Shown here: in pieces, positions 50,218 to 62,884 of the stretch
Position numbering within the stretch: position 1 is the first letter of the stretch
Layout of the letters: each line of letters starts with the position of its first letter
DNA from: Panax quinquefolius
Lineage: Eukaryota > Streptophyta > Magnoliopsida > Apiales > Araliaceae
Length of the DNA stretch: 64,000 nt
Direction: 5' to 3'
NCBI GenBank assembly: GCA_020205615.1
Contig: CM035170.1
Span: 10,410,311-10,474,310, forward strand
Position numbers and translations under genes: made by a program
Notes under the pieces: model-generated
The model's database searches: none
What the model was told of the DNA's origin: nothing
Seen by the model: only the letters and a program-made list of their open reading frames with translations

Positions 50218-51790
50218 TTATTAATTGATTTAGATTAAACTAGACAAAGATATGATTATGACATGATAAAATCCGTTGTTTTCTAGGTGACATAAAGTTA
50301 TGCAATTCTCTTTGTCTAATTTCTTTAATTAATGATATAAAGATGGCCTAATAATACTTGCTAGTATGTCATATAATATAATATGTAGGAAAATAAGTAA
50401 CGTTTTGATGGCATAAAAAGCCAAAAAGGCATTCATGCCTTCAAAACACAAAAATGATAGCTTTTCCAAACTCTAAATAGGTGAGAAAATCACCTTATAT
50501 GAATATTATTTTTACTTATAAAATTGTTATGAACTTACAAAATTATTATAAATTTTGAAATCGCCAAAAGTTTGTTTAAGTTTTGCACATAATAGTAATA
50601 GTCTTAGATAACTTACAATATTATCAATTTAGATTCTACAATTTTGTTAAAAAATAGAACCCCATTTTGTGAAACATATATAATAAATCTCTACCTATAT
50701 CTCAATAAGCTAATCTATTTTCTTTTCTCATTTCTTAATTTTTTCGAATAAATTGTGATATTTCTTAATGTAAAGGTTGATATTATTTCGATTTAAAGAA
50801 ACCATTATAATAGTAGTCCTTCTCCGGCAATCGGAAATTGACGCCGATCTAATGGCCGACCAATTTTTTTTATTTTTTTTCTTTTTGCAACTCAAAAAAT
50901 ATATAATACAGTATTTATTTTAACTGAAATTTTTACTGTCTGTACAACCTTATTTTTTATATGTATTCAAATTACACCAAAAATATAAAATTATATAAAA
51001 ATTCAAATTAAAATAAATATTATATTTTTTTTTTGGAGTTATTAAAAAATATTGGATACATCCTGGTTGCCCTATACTTTTTGTTATAATAGATTCATAA
51101 AGATTAATTATTGTTCTATCAATATAGTACTACTACTTATTATGTTTTTAATGAGTAATTAATGTTTTGACTTTAAAAAAGCATGAGTTATTGGTTAATG
51201 GAATCCACCACGAACCCAACTTTTCTACTTAAGTAACCAATTTAATCTTATATCCAATCTTTCTCATTTTAATTTTTAGTTTCAGTGTTAAATTAATACT
51301 CTAATTGTCACGGTAGCAAAAATAATAATAATAAAATATATAATTAAAAGTCACAGATATTAAATAATTAAGCAGACTCATATTTGAATAGCACTATATA
51401 CTTAAATATCCACGATATTAATACATTAAGTCAATAATGTAGAAAATTAATAATATACTAATAATTGTAAATAGTAAAAAAATATTAAAATATGAAAATA
51501 TAGATAATTAATATGTGGTAAAATAAAACAATAACATTCATAATATTGCACGGATTGCAATCGTAATTATATTTGCTTACATACACACACCAATCATAGG
51601 GATTATTCTTGCACAGAATGCAAGATAATATAAATTCATCTGCAAATTATTTGATTTAACATTATAAACTTATCACAATTCAAAAATTATTACAATTCAT
51701 ATCTGAATAATAGATATCCTGTCATACTTAACTTGTTTATCGAGATTTAAGAAGCATTAAAAGCATAGTTTATTCTGTAACCACTACAAG
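48700..51790. other. AT-rich intergenic DNA upstream of the CSLC gene
   Basis: No gene was recognised. It includes the CSLC promoter (no clear TATA box chosen), a (AT)n microsatellite at 50187-50214, and copy 2 of a dispersed repeat (about 50820-51080). A small inverted pair near 49490-49620 (AAAATTGATATTTCTACAAGA against TCTTGTAAAAATATTAATTTT) may mark a degraded MITE. Confidence 0.45.
50187..50214. repeat. (AT)n microsatellite
   Basis: Fourteen uninterrupted AT units. Confidence 0.95.
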
Positions 51791-51804
51791 TATCACTGTA
51801 TCAT

Positions 51805-52160
51805 AGGAATCAGTAGAAGAATCTAATTTCTTCATAGTGATTTTTACTTGCCCTCTAGTCAAACCTTTATTTAAAAAATCCGCTATATTTTCTTTAGACT
51901 TTATGTACTCAATAGACATAATGACATTAGAGAGTAATTATTTTATGATATTGTGTTTACGACGAATATGTCTAGACTTACCGTTATACACGTGACTCTG
52001 TGTCCTTCCGATTACTGATTGACTATCACAATGAATACAAATAGGCGACACAAGTTTAGGCCACATAAGAATATCTTCTAAAGGTGAAGCCACTCAGTTT
52101 CTTCTCCAGCTTTATCCAATGCAATAAACTCAAATTTCATCGTTAATCGAGTAATGCATG
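51805..52160 (-). pseudogene. Ty1/copia RNase H fragment, degraded
   Basis: Minus-strand translation in shifting frames shows the copia RNase H series: TMKFEFIALDKAGEETEWL, MWPKLVSPICIHCDSQS, YNGKSRHIRRKHNIIK, LLSNVIMSIEYIKSKENIAD and FLNKGLTRGQV. At least one frameshift or stop follows the EWLHL segment. No LTR or other pol domain is seen beside it, and the solo gypsy LTR K begins just to the right at 52295. It is a relic of a separate, older insertion. Confidence 0.8.
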
Positions 52161-54024
52161 TTTGTTTAGAAGATTTTCATGATACTGCTGTAATATTCGA
52201 GAGTTTTCTGAATATTATTAATTATTATGTTAATAAAAGTCAAATATTTATTTGAATATAAATAAATATTGTTGTAGCATAGAGTACAGTAGTTGTACGA
52301 CCCCAACTTTTTATAAATAAAATCGAATTTCCTCTATTTATTATTTTAAATAATAAGGTGATAATTTGATATAATACTTTGATTATTGGTGAAAAATAAG
52401 CAAGTGGTTATAAAATATTCATTTTATCGGGGAATATTCGTTTGATCGTAGAATATTCTTGTTGTCGGGGAATATTCGTACGACAGCGCAGCCATTTGTG
52501 GGCCCCATAACGGAAAACGGTCAAATGAAGAAAATGACAATTTTGAGCTTTTATAAATAACGTCGTAGTTATTCTGAGATTAACATCGCTTGGAATACCC
52601 GATGGTTAAAATCTGATGTCTGGCGTGGTTGCATAGTAGCACACGGTATTGCACATTATTTTGAATTATTGATTTTTACGTAAGAAGGCACTACTCAATA
52701 ATTGTTACAGTAATCACTGTTCAATATTTTATTGATTCAATAATTGCTACGTTGATATTTTATATTATTGTTGTTTCAATAATTGTCACTGCATAGTATC
52801 TCTATTATCAGATCAATAATTCATATTATTTGAATAATATTATTAGATATCATTATTGGCAATGTTTAAGGAAGTTACATACAGGAAAGGGGTTTTGGTT
52901 ACCTAATTGCGTGCGATAAGGAGAAATCCTTATCGAAAAGCCCCTCTTTCCTTTAACGACACGGTTTGTCATAATTGTGATTACAGTAATATTATTTGTG
53001 AATAATTAATTATTGATTTATATGATAAGGAAATATTTATTTTTTGTGGATATAAATGATGGATAGAGAAATATTTATTTTTTGTGGATATAAATGAAGT
53101 AATTAAAGCTAAGGTGTTTTATCAGTATTTTGTCGAAATGGAGGTATTAAAAAGCGTCCGTATGTGGATTTCGGACATTTTCTGTTTGGAATTTGGAAAA
53201 ACTTAAAGCTACAAAGTTGTAGAGAATTTAATTTCCTATGAATGGACATAAAATTCGTATTTTTCTAATAAAAGGGCTATTTATTATGAATTATTGAAGT
53301 TTTGGAAATAAATGTTTTTATTAAAATTATGGGTGGGACCCACTTTTGTCCTTTTTTAATAAAATGTGCTGAATTTTTTATTCAAAAGTGGTGAGCGTTA
53401 ATAGTAGCAGGTAAAGCCATCAGGTAGCAAGTTAGTCTGCTATGGCGTTCTAAATATTTTCCTATAAATAGGGTGCTTAGTTAGAATTGAAAATCACACC
53501 AGAGTCATAAGCTTTCTCTCTCTATATTATCAAGCGTATTTTGTTAGTATTTAGATACTTTGTGAGTTGCTATTCAGTGCAAGTTTTCTTCAGCCTTATA
53601 CCCAATATTTCAGCCGGAAGTACTATTTTTTTTAAGGTAAGGGATGCTATTTTCTTCATAATGATGTTATTCTTTCAATATCATTATACCGAAATATTGG
53701 TATGTATTTTATTGTGGAATTTCTACCTTGTTCATGTAGGGGTTACTATTCACGTATACGACACTATTCACAGAAAAATGAAATTTTCTTTCTTTGTCCA
53801 AGTTGTCTATTGTGGTTACTATCTTTGATTGTATCCATATTTTGATCTTTATTCTTGAATTTTGCTCCACAATTAATTATTATAAGGTATTTTTGAACTT
53901 GGAGAAACTAAAGTACGAATCCCTAGTCTTTGATCTTTTATCTCACTGGATTCATTTTTTTAAAGATATTTTTCATCATCCTAAGTCCTAAATGATGATT
54001 TTACTGAATATCTTTGGCCAATAG

Positions 54025-57000
54025 TGTGACGCCCCCAAAATAGGTCCAATCCATCCAACCCATTCTGAGTCGCCAAATACATGGTACAGAAAATAACTAC
54101 AACTTTATTACAACAATTGTCGTGCAAATACAACAACTCATGTGTTGTGAGTTTTGATACAAATATATATATCAACTGTGACTCTTGACACCAACTTGGG
54201 TAGCACGTCACCATGACATCTTACATAAAGGTATAGTCAAAAACTATTTTAGAAATTAAAATCTTTGGAAAGTGCTCAAGGAAACCTTCGTACATGGGAG
54301 GCCATGCGTCTAGGTTATGATAGATATCATATGCCACATAATTATCCTTGGTTGACCCAATAGACCCCAAAGAAAAACGAGAAGATTACTATCATATTCT
54401 TTCCAATGGTGAGTCTTCTCTTGACATATCATTATCTCCACTGTCTCTAATTGAACATTATGTTTCAAATAATCTCCAAGATCATATAGGTAGTGCTCGT
54501 AGATATACTCAGCGAGTGGATTTGCATAACCCTGTCTTATGATAACGCGAGGTTGTATGTCATTAGACATCTTGTATGATAGTGACAAAACACCTTTCCA
54601 ACGTTGGGGTTCTCCTCACCCTATTTGATTCACCAAATATAACTATTAAATGATGACCACCGTTCTATTCCCCTGTTACCCCCGCTCGACCCAGCTACAC
54701 TCTTATTACCTGAAAGGAATTGTGAAGGAAAGGGGTGAGCACAACTAGCTCAGTAAAGAATATTATGACTAAAGATAATTACATTATCAATAGACTTCAT
54801 CAGTAATAAATCAGAGATTTAGAACATATGGTAGATAATAAAACTTTTCGACCATAGTTGCAGCGGAACGAGCAATCCATTAGAAGAGTCAAATAGACTA
54901 TAATGTCTATTATCTTCTCCACGTTAAAAGTCTACCAATAATGTTTTATCCCTGTAACATCAATCAACAATTCCTTTCCACAATCATATGAATAACTCAT
55001 AATCATAATTGTGATTCTAAATTCCTCTTCGCATCCAAGACGAAGATAATTTTCATCACCTGTCTTTACCTGAAACATCAAAGATCATGGTTATACCAAA
55101 TCACAGTTCCTATTCATAATCATACTAATAAATTCATCTTTGCACCACGGGCCAAAGATATTCATCAACAGTTCATCTTTGCATTACATGCCAAAGATAT
55201 TCAACAACAAGTCATCTTTGCATTACATGCCAAAGATATTCATATCTCAAAGAAATACATAATCATTTCAGAATTTATATAAACCATAATTATAACCATA
55301 TATGTTGATCAATTCACCTTTGCACTCAAGCTAAAGATATTCAATTATAAATTCAATGGTCAAGCATCATACCAATTCACAATTCACTTTTGCACTACTA
55401 GCCAAAGAGAACCTATAGTCACGATCATACCAATAATCTACCCATCTTTACACTCAAGTCAAAGAGAAATATCATCATTAGGGTTATAAGAATGTTATAT
55501 ATGATAATAAAAATAATATAATCAACATATAGATTTAATCTCAAGAGTAAGATTCATAAATCAATGATCTCATAACACCTTAATCAAAATGTTATAAATC
55601 ACTTAATAATCTCATAATCTAATATTATTAATACTACCACAATGTTTTAATCATCTCTTTAACTTATAAATAATTTATTTTAATTGTTTACATTTTACTA
55701 ATAAATGCATTTAATCATCCTAAAATGCCAAACTCATAATATTTCATCACCAATAACCAAAACCCTCATCAAAAATCTGCATATACCTCATATATAATTC
55801 TAAAGCCATAAAATCATATTTTCCAATTTTCTCACTTCACATAACATATTTAATTCATTTACTCATAACTAGAACATTTTCATGAAAAATACCAAACCAG
55901 TTCCAAAAATATTTCTTTTTTGAGATTTAGCATAATATAGTCCCATATTGAACATATATTTTTCTCGGAATTTTTAAAATTCATTTAATATTTTTCATAT
56001 GGCCAAAACTACCGAATATTTAGACATTTATCATAAATTGTACTTTTGTCCAAAAATTCTGAAATTTACACGGTATACTTATGTTATATATATGTACTCC
56101 CAATAAAAATTTCATCAATTTTGGAATTAACCACAAGGAGTTATAAGCGATTACTTTTAAAATAGTCTTTTCTCATAAAATTCATAACTTCTAATCTATA
56201 CATCCAAAAATCGCCATTTTTGGACACAATCTACAAAACTCATCAAAATATCATTTCAAATTTTTCCAGAATTTTTAAAGGTTCAGAAAAATTTCGAAAT
56301 TTGAAAACATAATAACCCTTATATACTAACGACAATATCCCTTACAATCCCTTAAAATCACTTATCATCCCTTACCTCAAAAGAGCAGTACTTCTGACTG
56401 AAATAACACTGAACGAACTTGCACCGTATAGCAACACTCAAGATATCAAAACACTCACAAGAATACACTCGATAATATAGAGAGAGAAATAGAGAGAAAA
56501 CTATAGTTTCTGGTGTGATTTTCAATTCTAACCTAAGCACCTATTTATAGGAAATTGCTTAGAACACCAAAGCGGAAAATTTAATAAAATATTATTATAT
56601 TTATATAAATTTCCTCGTTACACCAAGAATCTGAATTCAAAGATGCATTCAACACCATTGGGGCCCACCAACAATATAAAAATGTTTTTCTTAATAAAAT
56701 TATTAAAACTTCAAAAATCAATTATTCCGGAACTTCAGAACTTCAATAATTCATAATAAATAGCCCTTTTATCAGAAAATTTGAATCTCGCGAATTTTTT
56801 TTAGGAAATTCAATTCTCTACAACTTTGCAGAAGAAAGTTTTTCCAAATTCCAAATGAAATTGATCAAATCCATAAACAGACGATTTTACGGTATAATCA
56901 AATTTCGATCGAGAATAGGCCCACATACATGTTTAACATGTTTTAAACAACTTTTGCAATAAAAATACTCTTCCTCCTCATATACTCATATATACCACAT

Positions 57001-57719
57001 TCATTGTAAAACTATCACCATTATTATATTATAATAATATAATAAAATATTATTTTATCAGAAAAGATAAAATATCGATTTTCAACAATTGTCACTTTAA
57101 AAATTTTCTTCATCTATATCCACATAAAATAATTATTTTCCTCATCATAAAAATCAATAATTAATTATTCACAAATAATATTACGAAATCACAATCATCG
57201 ACAACCCGCGCCTTCTAGGAAAGAGGGGCTTTCCAATAAGAATTTTTTCTTCTTGGCCTTGATTAGGTGACCAAACCTCTCCTTGTGAACTTTCTAGACA
57301 TTGCCAATAATGCTATCTAATAATATTATCCAAATAATATGAATTATTGATCCGATAATGGGAAATACTGTGCCGTGACAATTATTGAAACAACAATAAT
57401 ATAAAACATCAACGTAGCAATTATTGAATCAATAAAATAAAATATTGAACAGTAATTACTGTAACAATTATTGAGTAATGCCTTCTTACGAAAAAATTAT
57501 CATGCTTCATGAATAGTACTCGTGAATAGTAACTCGTGAATAGTAACTCATGAATAGTAACTCCTGAATAGTAACTTGTGAATAGTAACTCGTGAATAGT
57601 AACTCATGAATAGTAACTCGTGAATAGTAACTCATGAATAATAACTCGTGAATAGTAACTCGTGAATAGTAATTATAAAAAATTGAATACTTTTATTTCA
57701 TAAAATTCGGGGTCTTACA
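54025..57719 (-). mobile_element. LTR L inserted in LTR K, chimeric and diverged
   Basis: The ends are TGTGACGCCCCC and GGGGTCTTACA. The flanks AATAG and TGTAG share three of five bases; the K sequence predicts TGTAG, so the left copy has probably mutated. It is nearly 1 kb longer than sister LTRs. A second LTR-end-like junction (ATCAACTGTGACTC) occurs at about 54170-54185, followed by about 400 bp with no match to the other LTRs, and near 57490 the sequence jumps into a 14-bp tandem array. On the minus strand the donor is near 56375 and the acceptor near 54710. The structure points to recombination between related LTRs. Confidence 0.75.
57509..57675. repeat. 14-bp tandem array GTGAATAGTAACTC
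   Basis: About twelve units with small changes (CGTGAATAGTAACTC or CATGAATAGTAACTC). Shorter arrays of the same unit lie at about 24600-24725 and 31330-31415, with related GTGAATAG units at 30270-30314. All lie within LTRs of this family, downstream of the splice donor in LTR sense. Confidence 0.9.
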
Positions 57720-58412
57720 TGTAGTACAAAGATGAATGATTAACTGATGAATATCTTTGGCCCGTAGTGCAAAAATGAACAGGTGTTGAGATGAACATGA
57801 CCATCTGGCAATACAAATGAATATCTTTGGCCTGTAGTGCAAAGATGAATATTTGATTCAAGATGTATATTGATTGATGTTACAGGGATAAAATATTGAT
57901 AAATGACTTTTAAATCTTAGAAGATAGTAGAATTCATTCTCTACTTGACTCTTCTAATGGATTGTTATTTTCGCTGCAGTTGTTGATCTAAAACTTGTTG
58001 TCTATTATATTCCATCAGATTTTTCCCTGTTGAAGACTAATGAAAAATTGTTGTATATTATCTTAGTCATAATATTCTTTACTGGGCTAGTTGAGCTCAC
58101 CCTTTTCTCTTTTGTTCTATTTTTTTCTCAGGAGGTGAGAATTTAGCAGGAACTAGCCGGGGTATGGAGTGATGATTCTAGAAAGTTATTTTAGCAGTCC
58201 TCACTATTTTTTATAAAATAGTATATCAATACTTGTAATGAGGACTCTTTTTGAGTTTGTATACTGTCTATTAGACAATATTTATATTTAAACTCATAGT
58301 ATATGTGTTGTCGTATTTTGCAGGATAATTGTATTAATGAAGTTGTATTTGTTTCTGTACCATGTATTTGGCGACTCAATGGGTGATATATACCTATTTT
58401 GGGGGCGTCACA

Positions 58413-59273
58413 GTAATTCTATTCAAGTAAATTAGGTATGTGTTATGGTGGAATGAATGAAGAGCTTAATGCTTATGACAATTGCCTAGTGTGGCAAGAT
58501 AATAAAATAAGTGTACTATCAATTAAATGAAGAGAATAATTAAGTTAAGATATGAACTAATTTCAGCAGTAACCAAGTCTGAGAATTTTTCAGAGTGTAC
58601 GCGCGATTCCATAGATCAGAACTCAAAATAAGCAATTATACCGGTATCGAAGACTGGAAAAATAATTTTGACTGAGTGCATGAGTTACAAAGATGGTTTA
58701 TTAACATTAATAGAGAATGAGTGATTTAGTGGACCTAGTACCATTATTATTAATGTGATCATTATTATTAAATATTGTTATGTACCACCATGTGTAATAT
58801 AGGAAAATATAGGTAATAGTACCATAAAATTACTTCATGCATGCGATATTAAATGGAGTGTGACACTTAATTGTGAATAATGCTATACAAAATTATATAG
58901 TAAAAGTAAGTAAATCATAAAGTTGATTTAGATGAGTTTTTGTTACCTAATCATATGTGGTGGGACAAGTAAATGTGTATTTTAATATATAGAAGTAAAT
59001 AAATATGTACTATTAAAATATTTATTTCAATAAGGGTATGTAATTAAACAAAAAAATTTAAGGAGAAAACTAGGGTAATAATACCCAACTGCTTTATTTT
59101 ATCTAAGATAAATGTACATGGATTATATGATATGAATACATATATAATCCATAACTTTTCATCGTGTAGTAACATTGGTACATTAAAATCACATGAGAGA
59201 ACCAAAAAAGAATTAAAACTTATGTATATTAGCAACCATTTTGCTACTGCAGACCAAATAGACTGTAGCGCCC
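58413..59273. other. Intervening DNA between LTRs, no feature recognised
   Basis: AT-rich sequence with no coding similarity or repeat that I can place. It may be the original host DNA into which LTR K inserted. Confidence 0.4.
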
Positions 59274-59675
59274 CCAAATCCGGATACTAATCACCACGAA
59301 CCTGATACACCAATTCTATAACTATTGCGAAAGATATAAACATAAATTATTTATAAAAATACATTTGTTAGTTCCCGGAGGCACAATAGTTATCTAGAAG
59401 GGGGGGGGGGGAGAGTTGAATAGATATTTTAAATTCTTTTCGAAATACTTTGTTAGTTTTGATAATGATTCAAACACAGAGGAATTAAGATTTGTTTGTT
59501 CTCCCTTTAAGATATAGTGAGTTAATGAGAGTGAGATAGTTATAATAGTTATAGCAGTTATAGCAAGAATGTAAGAGACACAACAATTTTAAGTGGTTCA
59601 GAGCATTTAAAGCTCCTAGTCCACTTTTCTACTCCTCGAGTAGGAAATCCACTAAGGATATCTTTTACACTCTCT

Positions 59676-59890
59676 GAATCTCACAGATTCCTTCAAGACC
59701 AGCAGTCTTGGTACTTCACAGTTCACTTTTGAACTGTTCAAGTCCATCAGATTTGGTTCTTCACAGTTCACTTAGAACTCTTTAAGTCCTTCTGACTTGG
59801 AACTTCTTACTTCACTTGATAGTAGTTGATGAGTTCTTGATTGGTGCTACTCAGTTGCAGTTAAGCTCTTGTTCGAAAGAACTGAGTAGC
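59676..59890 (+). repeat. Hairpin array in LTR I
   Basis: Three 17-nt hairpins spaced about 45 nt apart: CAAGACCAGCAGTCTTG (59694), CAAGTCCATCAGATTTG (59739) and TAAGTCCTTCTGACTTG (59783), alternating with a second small palindrome GTTCACTTTTGAAC or GTTCACTTAGAAC. GAATCTCACAGATTC precedes them. An 11-bp perfect stem GCTACTCAGTT / AACTGAGTAGC (59846-59856, 59880-59890) follows. Confidence 0.8.
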
Positions 59891-60516
59891 TGAGCAAGCT
59901 TTTTCTTTTCAGATTGTAGAGTTGAGCATTGAGTGTTCTTCAGCGTTTTGTTCAATGCTTTCTTGGTTGAATCATCTGCTGATGTTTTGCATATATGAGG
60001 TCTTTGAAATCTATCTATTGAAGACATCCGTTGAAGCATTAAATGCATTTGACATTTCTGAATTTTGATGGAGTCTTTTCTGCACATCTTCTGATTAGCA
60101 GTCTGGCCCACTGACACATCAAACTGCTATCTCACCTAACACCTGAAAAGGTGTTTTTTCTGACCCATGATACTTTCATTGGCTTCTTCAATACGTTTCT
60201 TTGTTGTATACTAAGGATATCTTTTATGTCATTGGGTCTACTGAGGACTTCAACGTTTATAATCCATTCCACATTTGTTGGGATTTATCCTTAAACAAAT
60301 GGGCAAGGCTCGATGCTTCTGACACAGGCAGATGATGATCTACGATTCTGATCGTGGTGTCTTTCCACCTTGGTGCTTGATCCGATACTAGAAAACTAGA
60401 ACACTATAATTTCTTTTAAGGACTAGCACACTACGATCTTCACTTGCTTGTCTTGCAAACTCTATGTTTCTGAGAGCACAATTTGATCTCTGAGTTGGCT
60501 CGGCAAACGTTTGGAC

Positions 60517-62302
60517 TGATAAGTAGGTTTTATACTTACTTATCCAGTATCTATTACTTGACTTAGTTTCTTATATTCATATTTCTTAGCTACTTTTCAT
60601 GCATTTTGTGTTTATTTTGTAGATTATATGCTTGGGAGCTGTGTGAGCGACTATTGATATGAAAATGCAAAGAAAAGCAATCCGGACATCGTTTAGGCTT
60701 TCATTTTAATTTCATGTTCTTGGCTTCGAACTTGGATTATATTATAGAGATTCTTCTTAGATTTTTGGAACATCTTGAATCATTCCGATCGGAGTTCGGA
60801 TGCAAGAGTTATGACCTTTGTACCAACGGATGTTGAATGTCACTGTTTTGGGTGGCCATTTGCATAGCTGTCACTTACAACCCAATTTCGGCCTTCATCC
60901 GTCCATTATTTCTCACTTATCAAAGAATGGAAGTTGTAGAGCTCGTCGAGAGCTTCGATTTGATAGGTGGCAGACCCCGTAACGTTTCTCAGATCAAACG
61001 TTATGGCCATTTTACAAGAGGACACTGCAGCAGAAAATCAACAGCGCGGGCGTGCGGATTTCTAGTCCATTTCCTGCGCGGCCACGCCAATCCCTGGAGC
61101 AAAAAAAACGTCATTTGCTACTTGAGCGCGGGCGTGCCCGACTCCAGGCCATTTCGGTCTATGACCGCGCTTACTTACGATGTTGACGGAAATGACTTTT
61201 TCACTAAACAAAGGTCTGATTGAGCGTAATTTGGATGAGGGTTCAATTAGGGCTTATATAAATAGGAAACATATATCAGATGTAAAGGGGGATTCCACCC
61301 CTTGGGGGATCACGTAGCTAATATTGCTTTCTTCTCTTTAATTTCCATATTAGAATAGAGTAGGGTAGATAAGTTAATCTCTAGAATTAATTAGGTCTGA
61401 AGATTTGAAGCAATTGGATTGCATAATAGATTCAAACTTGGAGCAAGAGAACAGATTTGCACTTCAATTCTCTACTCTTATCCTCTCTTTGATTCCTATT
61501 TCTAATTTTATAATGTTTATTCAATATGTGGATGATAGATTTGATTCAGTTATGAGTTAAACTTTATTTTGGGATTGCATTAGATTCTATTGCTTAGTTT
61601 AATCTGATATACTTCATTGTTAACCTTATTGATTGCAATGGGATTGTCTATTAAGATTCATGCTTATTTGCTTAGTTGATTGGCCATCAATTACTGTGAT
61701 AATCCATATGAACCTGAAAGACTAAGTATGGGTTTAGATTTGATTTTGATAGCTTGTGTTTGTATGTTCTACATGGTGATGGAATGTATGATTCGTGCTT
61801 AGGATAGACATATCTGGAGAGGCATCTTCGTAGTCAATTGAGAATTTGGGCTTAAACCCTAATTATTTATAAATCACATAGACATATAGTGGTTTATGTA
61901 ATTTGGGTGTTCATGTGTATTCTATCAATTGTGGATTATATGTGATATGTGTATGGTACATTGAGATATGGCTGTACTTTACTTTCGTGTTCTTGACTAG
62001 CAATCCAGTATAAGTAATTTGGCTTAACAGGGAGTGCGTTGATTTAAATGATTCAATAGATGAAATTGAAATCTCAAGTCTTCATTATATAGTCTCATTC
62101 TAGGGGTAGTTAATATTAGTTAATTTCATAGTTTTCATCACTATATTAAATCATTCGTTTAAACAAGACTGAATTGGTTATGGGCTAGTGCTTGGTGAAC
62201 TTTATTAGTTAATTCTCCGTGGGAACGATACTTTACTTACTATTTATTACTTGTTGACCGTGTATACTTGCACGCATATATTGACCGGTAAAACGACCAA
62301 CA
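60517..62302 (+). mobile_element. Solo LTR H (1.79 kb) inserted in LTR I
   Basis: It begins TGATAAGTAGG and ends GACCAACA, with perfect 5-bp duplications TGGAC at 60512-60516 and 62303-62307. A TATA box (TATATAAATAG, about 61254) and a 3' end with CTCCGTGGGAACGATAC, common in Athila/Tat-type gypsy LTRs, indicate plus orientation. The internal open frame at 60837-61223 has no recognisable domain and lies upstream of the TATA box, so it is not called a gene. Confidence 0.85.
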
Positions 62303-62884
62303 TGGACCACTCTACGATTTTAGGAGAGGCCCTTCAAGGCAGACATACTACGATCCTCGATGCTCTACGATTCTGCCTTGGCTTCTACAAACTCTTGATC
62401 AGCTCGATAGACTACGATTTTGTTGAAGTCTATCTATTACATCTCAAGACATAGATCAACCTAACATCTTTGATCTCTTCATCTATACATTCATTTACAG
62501 AATGATAAACATTAAAAGCTTAGATCAACCTAACAAATTTGATCTATCACTAAGTCCTTGTACATATATTCCTTGAAGGACTTTACATATAATCATGAAA
62601 ATTTACTTTAAACATCAAATAAAAATATGCACTCTCCCAACAACCTTTACACATAATCTCCAAGGTCGATAACCTTAACTTAATACATGAATTCAAAATC
62701 CTAATCGATATACAATGCCATTATCATACAATACTATTACAAGTTTTAGCTACATAATAACCCAATGCTGGAATTGTCTTTAACTTTGCATATATCCGAT
62801 GTTTCGTCTTAATCTGAAATGTTTATCATGACATAGTAAGGGTGAGCAACTATTTTGCCCAACAAGTTTAAGTACAATAAAGAT

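Larger units (their letters stand above)
52295..58412 (+). mobile_element. Solo LTR K (about 2.4 kb net), split by LTR L
   Basis: It begins TGTACGACCCC and ends GGGGGCGTCACA. Flanks GTAGT (52290-52294) and GTAAT (58413-58417) are a target duplication with one mismatch. It has a TATA box near 53461, a donor TTTAAG|GTAAGGG at 53637, GGCC-loop hairpins split by the insertion (54008 side and 57735-57860), and the acceptor TTTTCTCAG|G ending 58131. No internal coding region follows, so it is solo. Confidence 0.85.
59366..62642 (+). mobile_element. Copia-like solo LTR I (about 1.5 kb net), split by LTR H
   Basis: It begins TGTTAGTTCCCGG and ends CTCCCAACA. Flanks ACATT (59361-59365) and ACCTT (62643-62647) fit a target duplication with one mismatch. 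A G-run followed by TTGAATAGAT near its start resembles LTRs of SIRE/Maximus-type copia elements; this lineage is a guess. It holds tandem hairpins at 59676-59800 and a long stem at 59846-59890. A second copy starts at 62885. Confidence 0.75.

Noticed and set aside
54310..54588. 92-codon minus-strand frame as a gene
   Set aside because: It sits in a recombined LTR, has no known domain, and no promoter or splice pattern supports it. It is kept only as a finding about the segment.
57509..57675. CRISPR-like array
   Set aside because: Units are 14 bp and contiguous without unique spacers, and the DNA is plant nuclear; it is a minisatellite.
60837..61223. 128-codon open frame as a gene
   Set aside because: It lies inside solo LTR H, upstream of its TATA box, with no recognisable domain and no gene structure around it.
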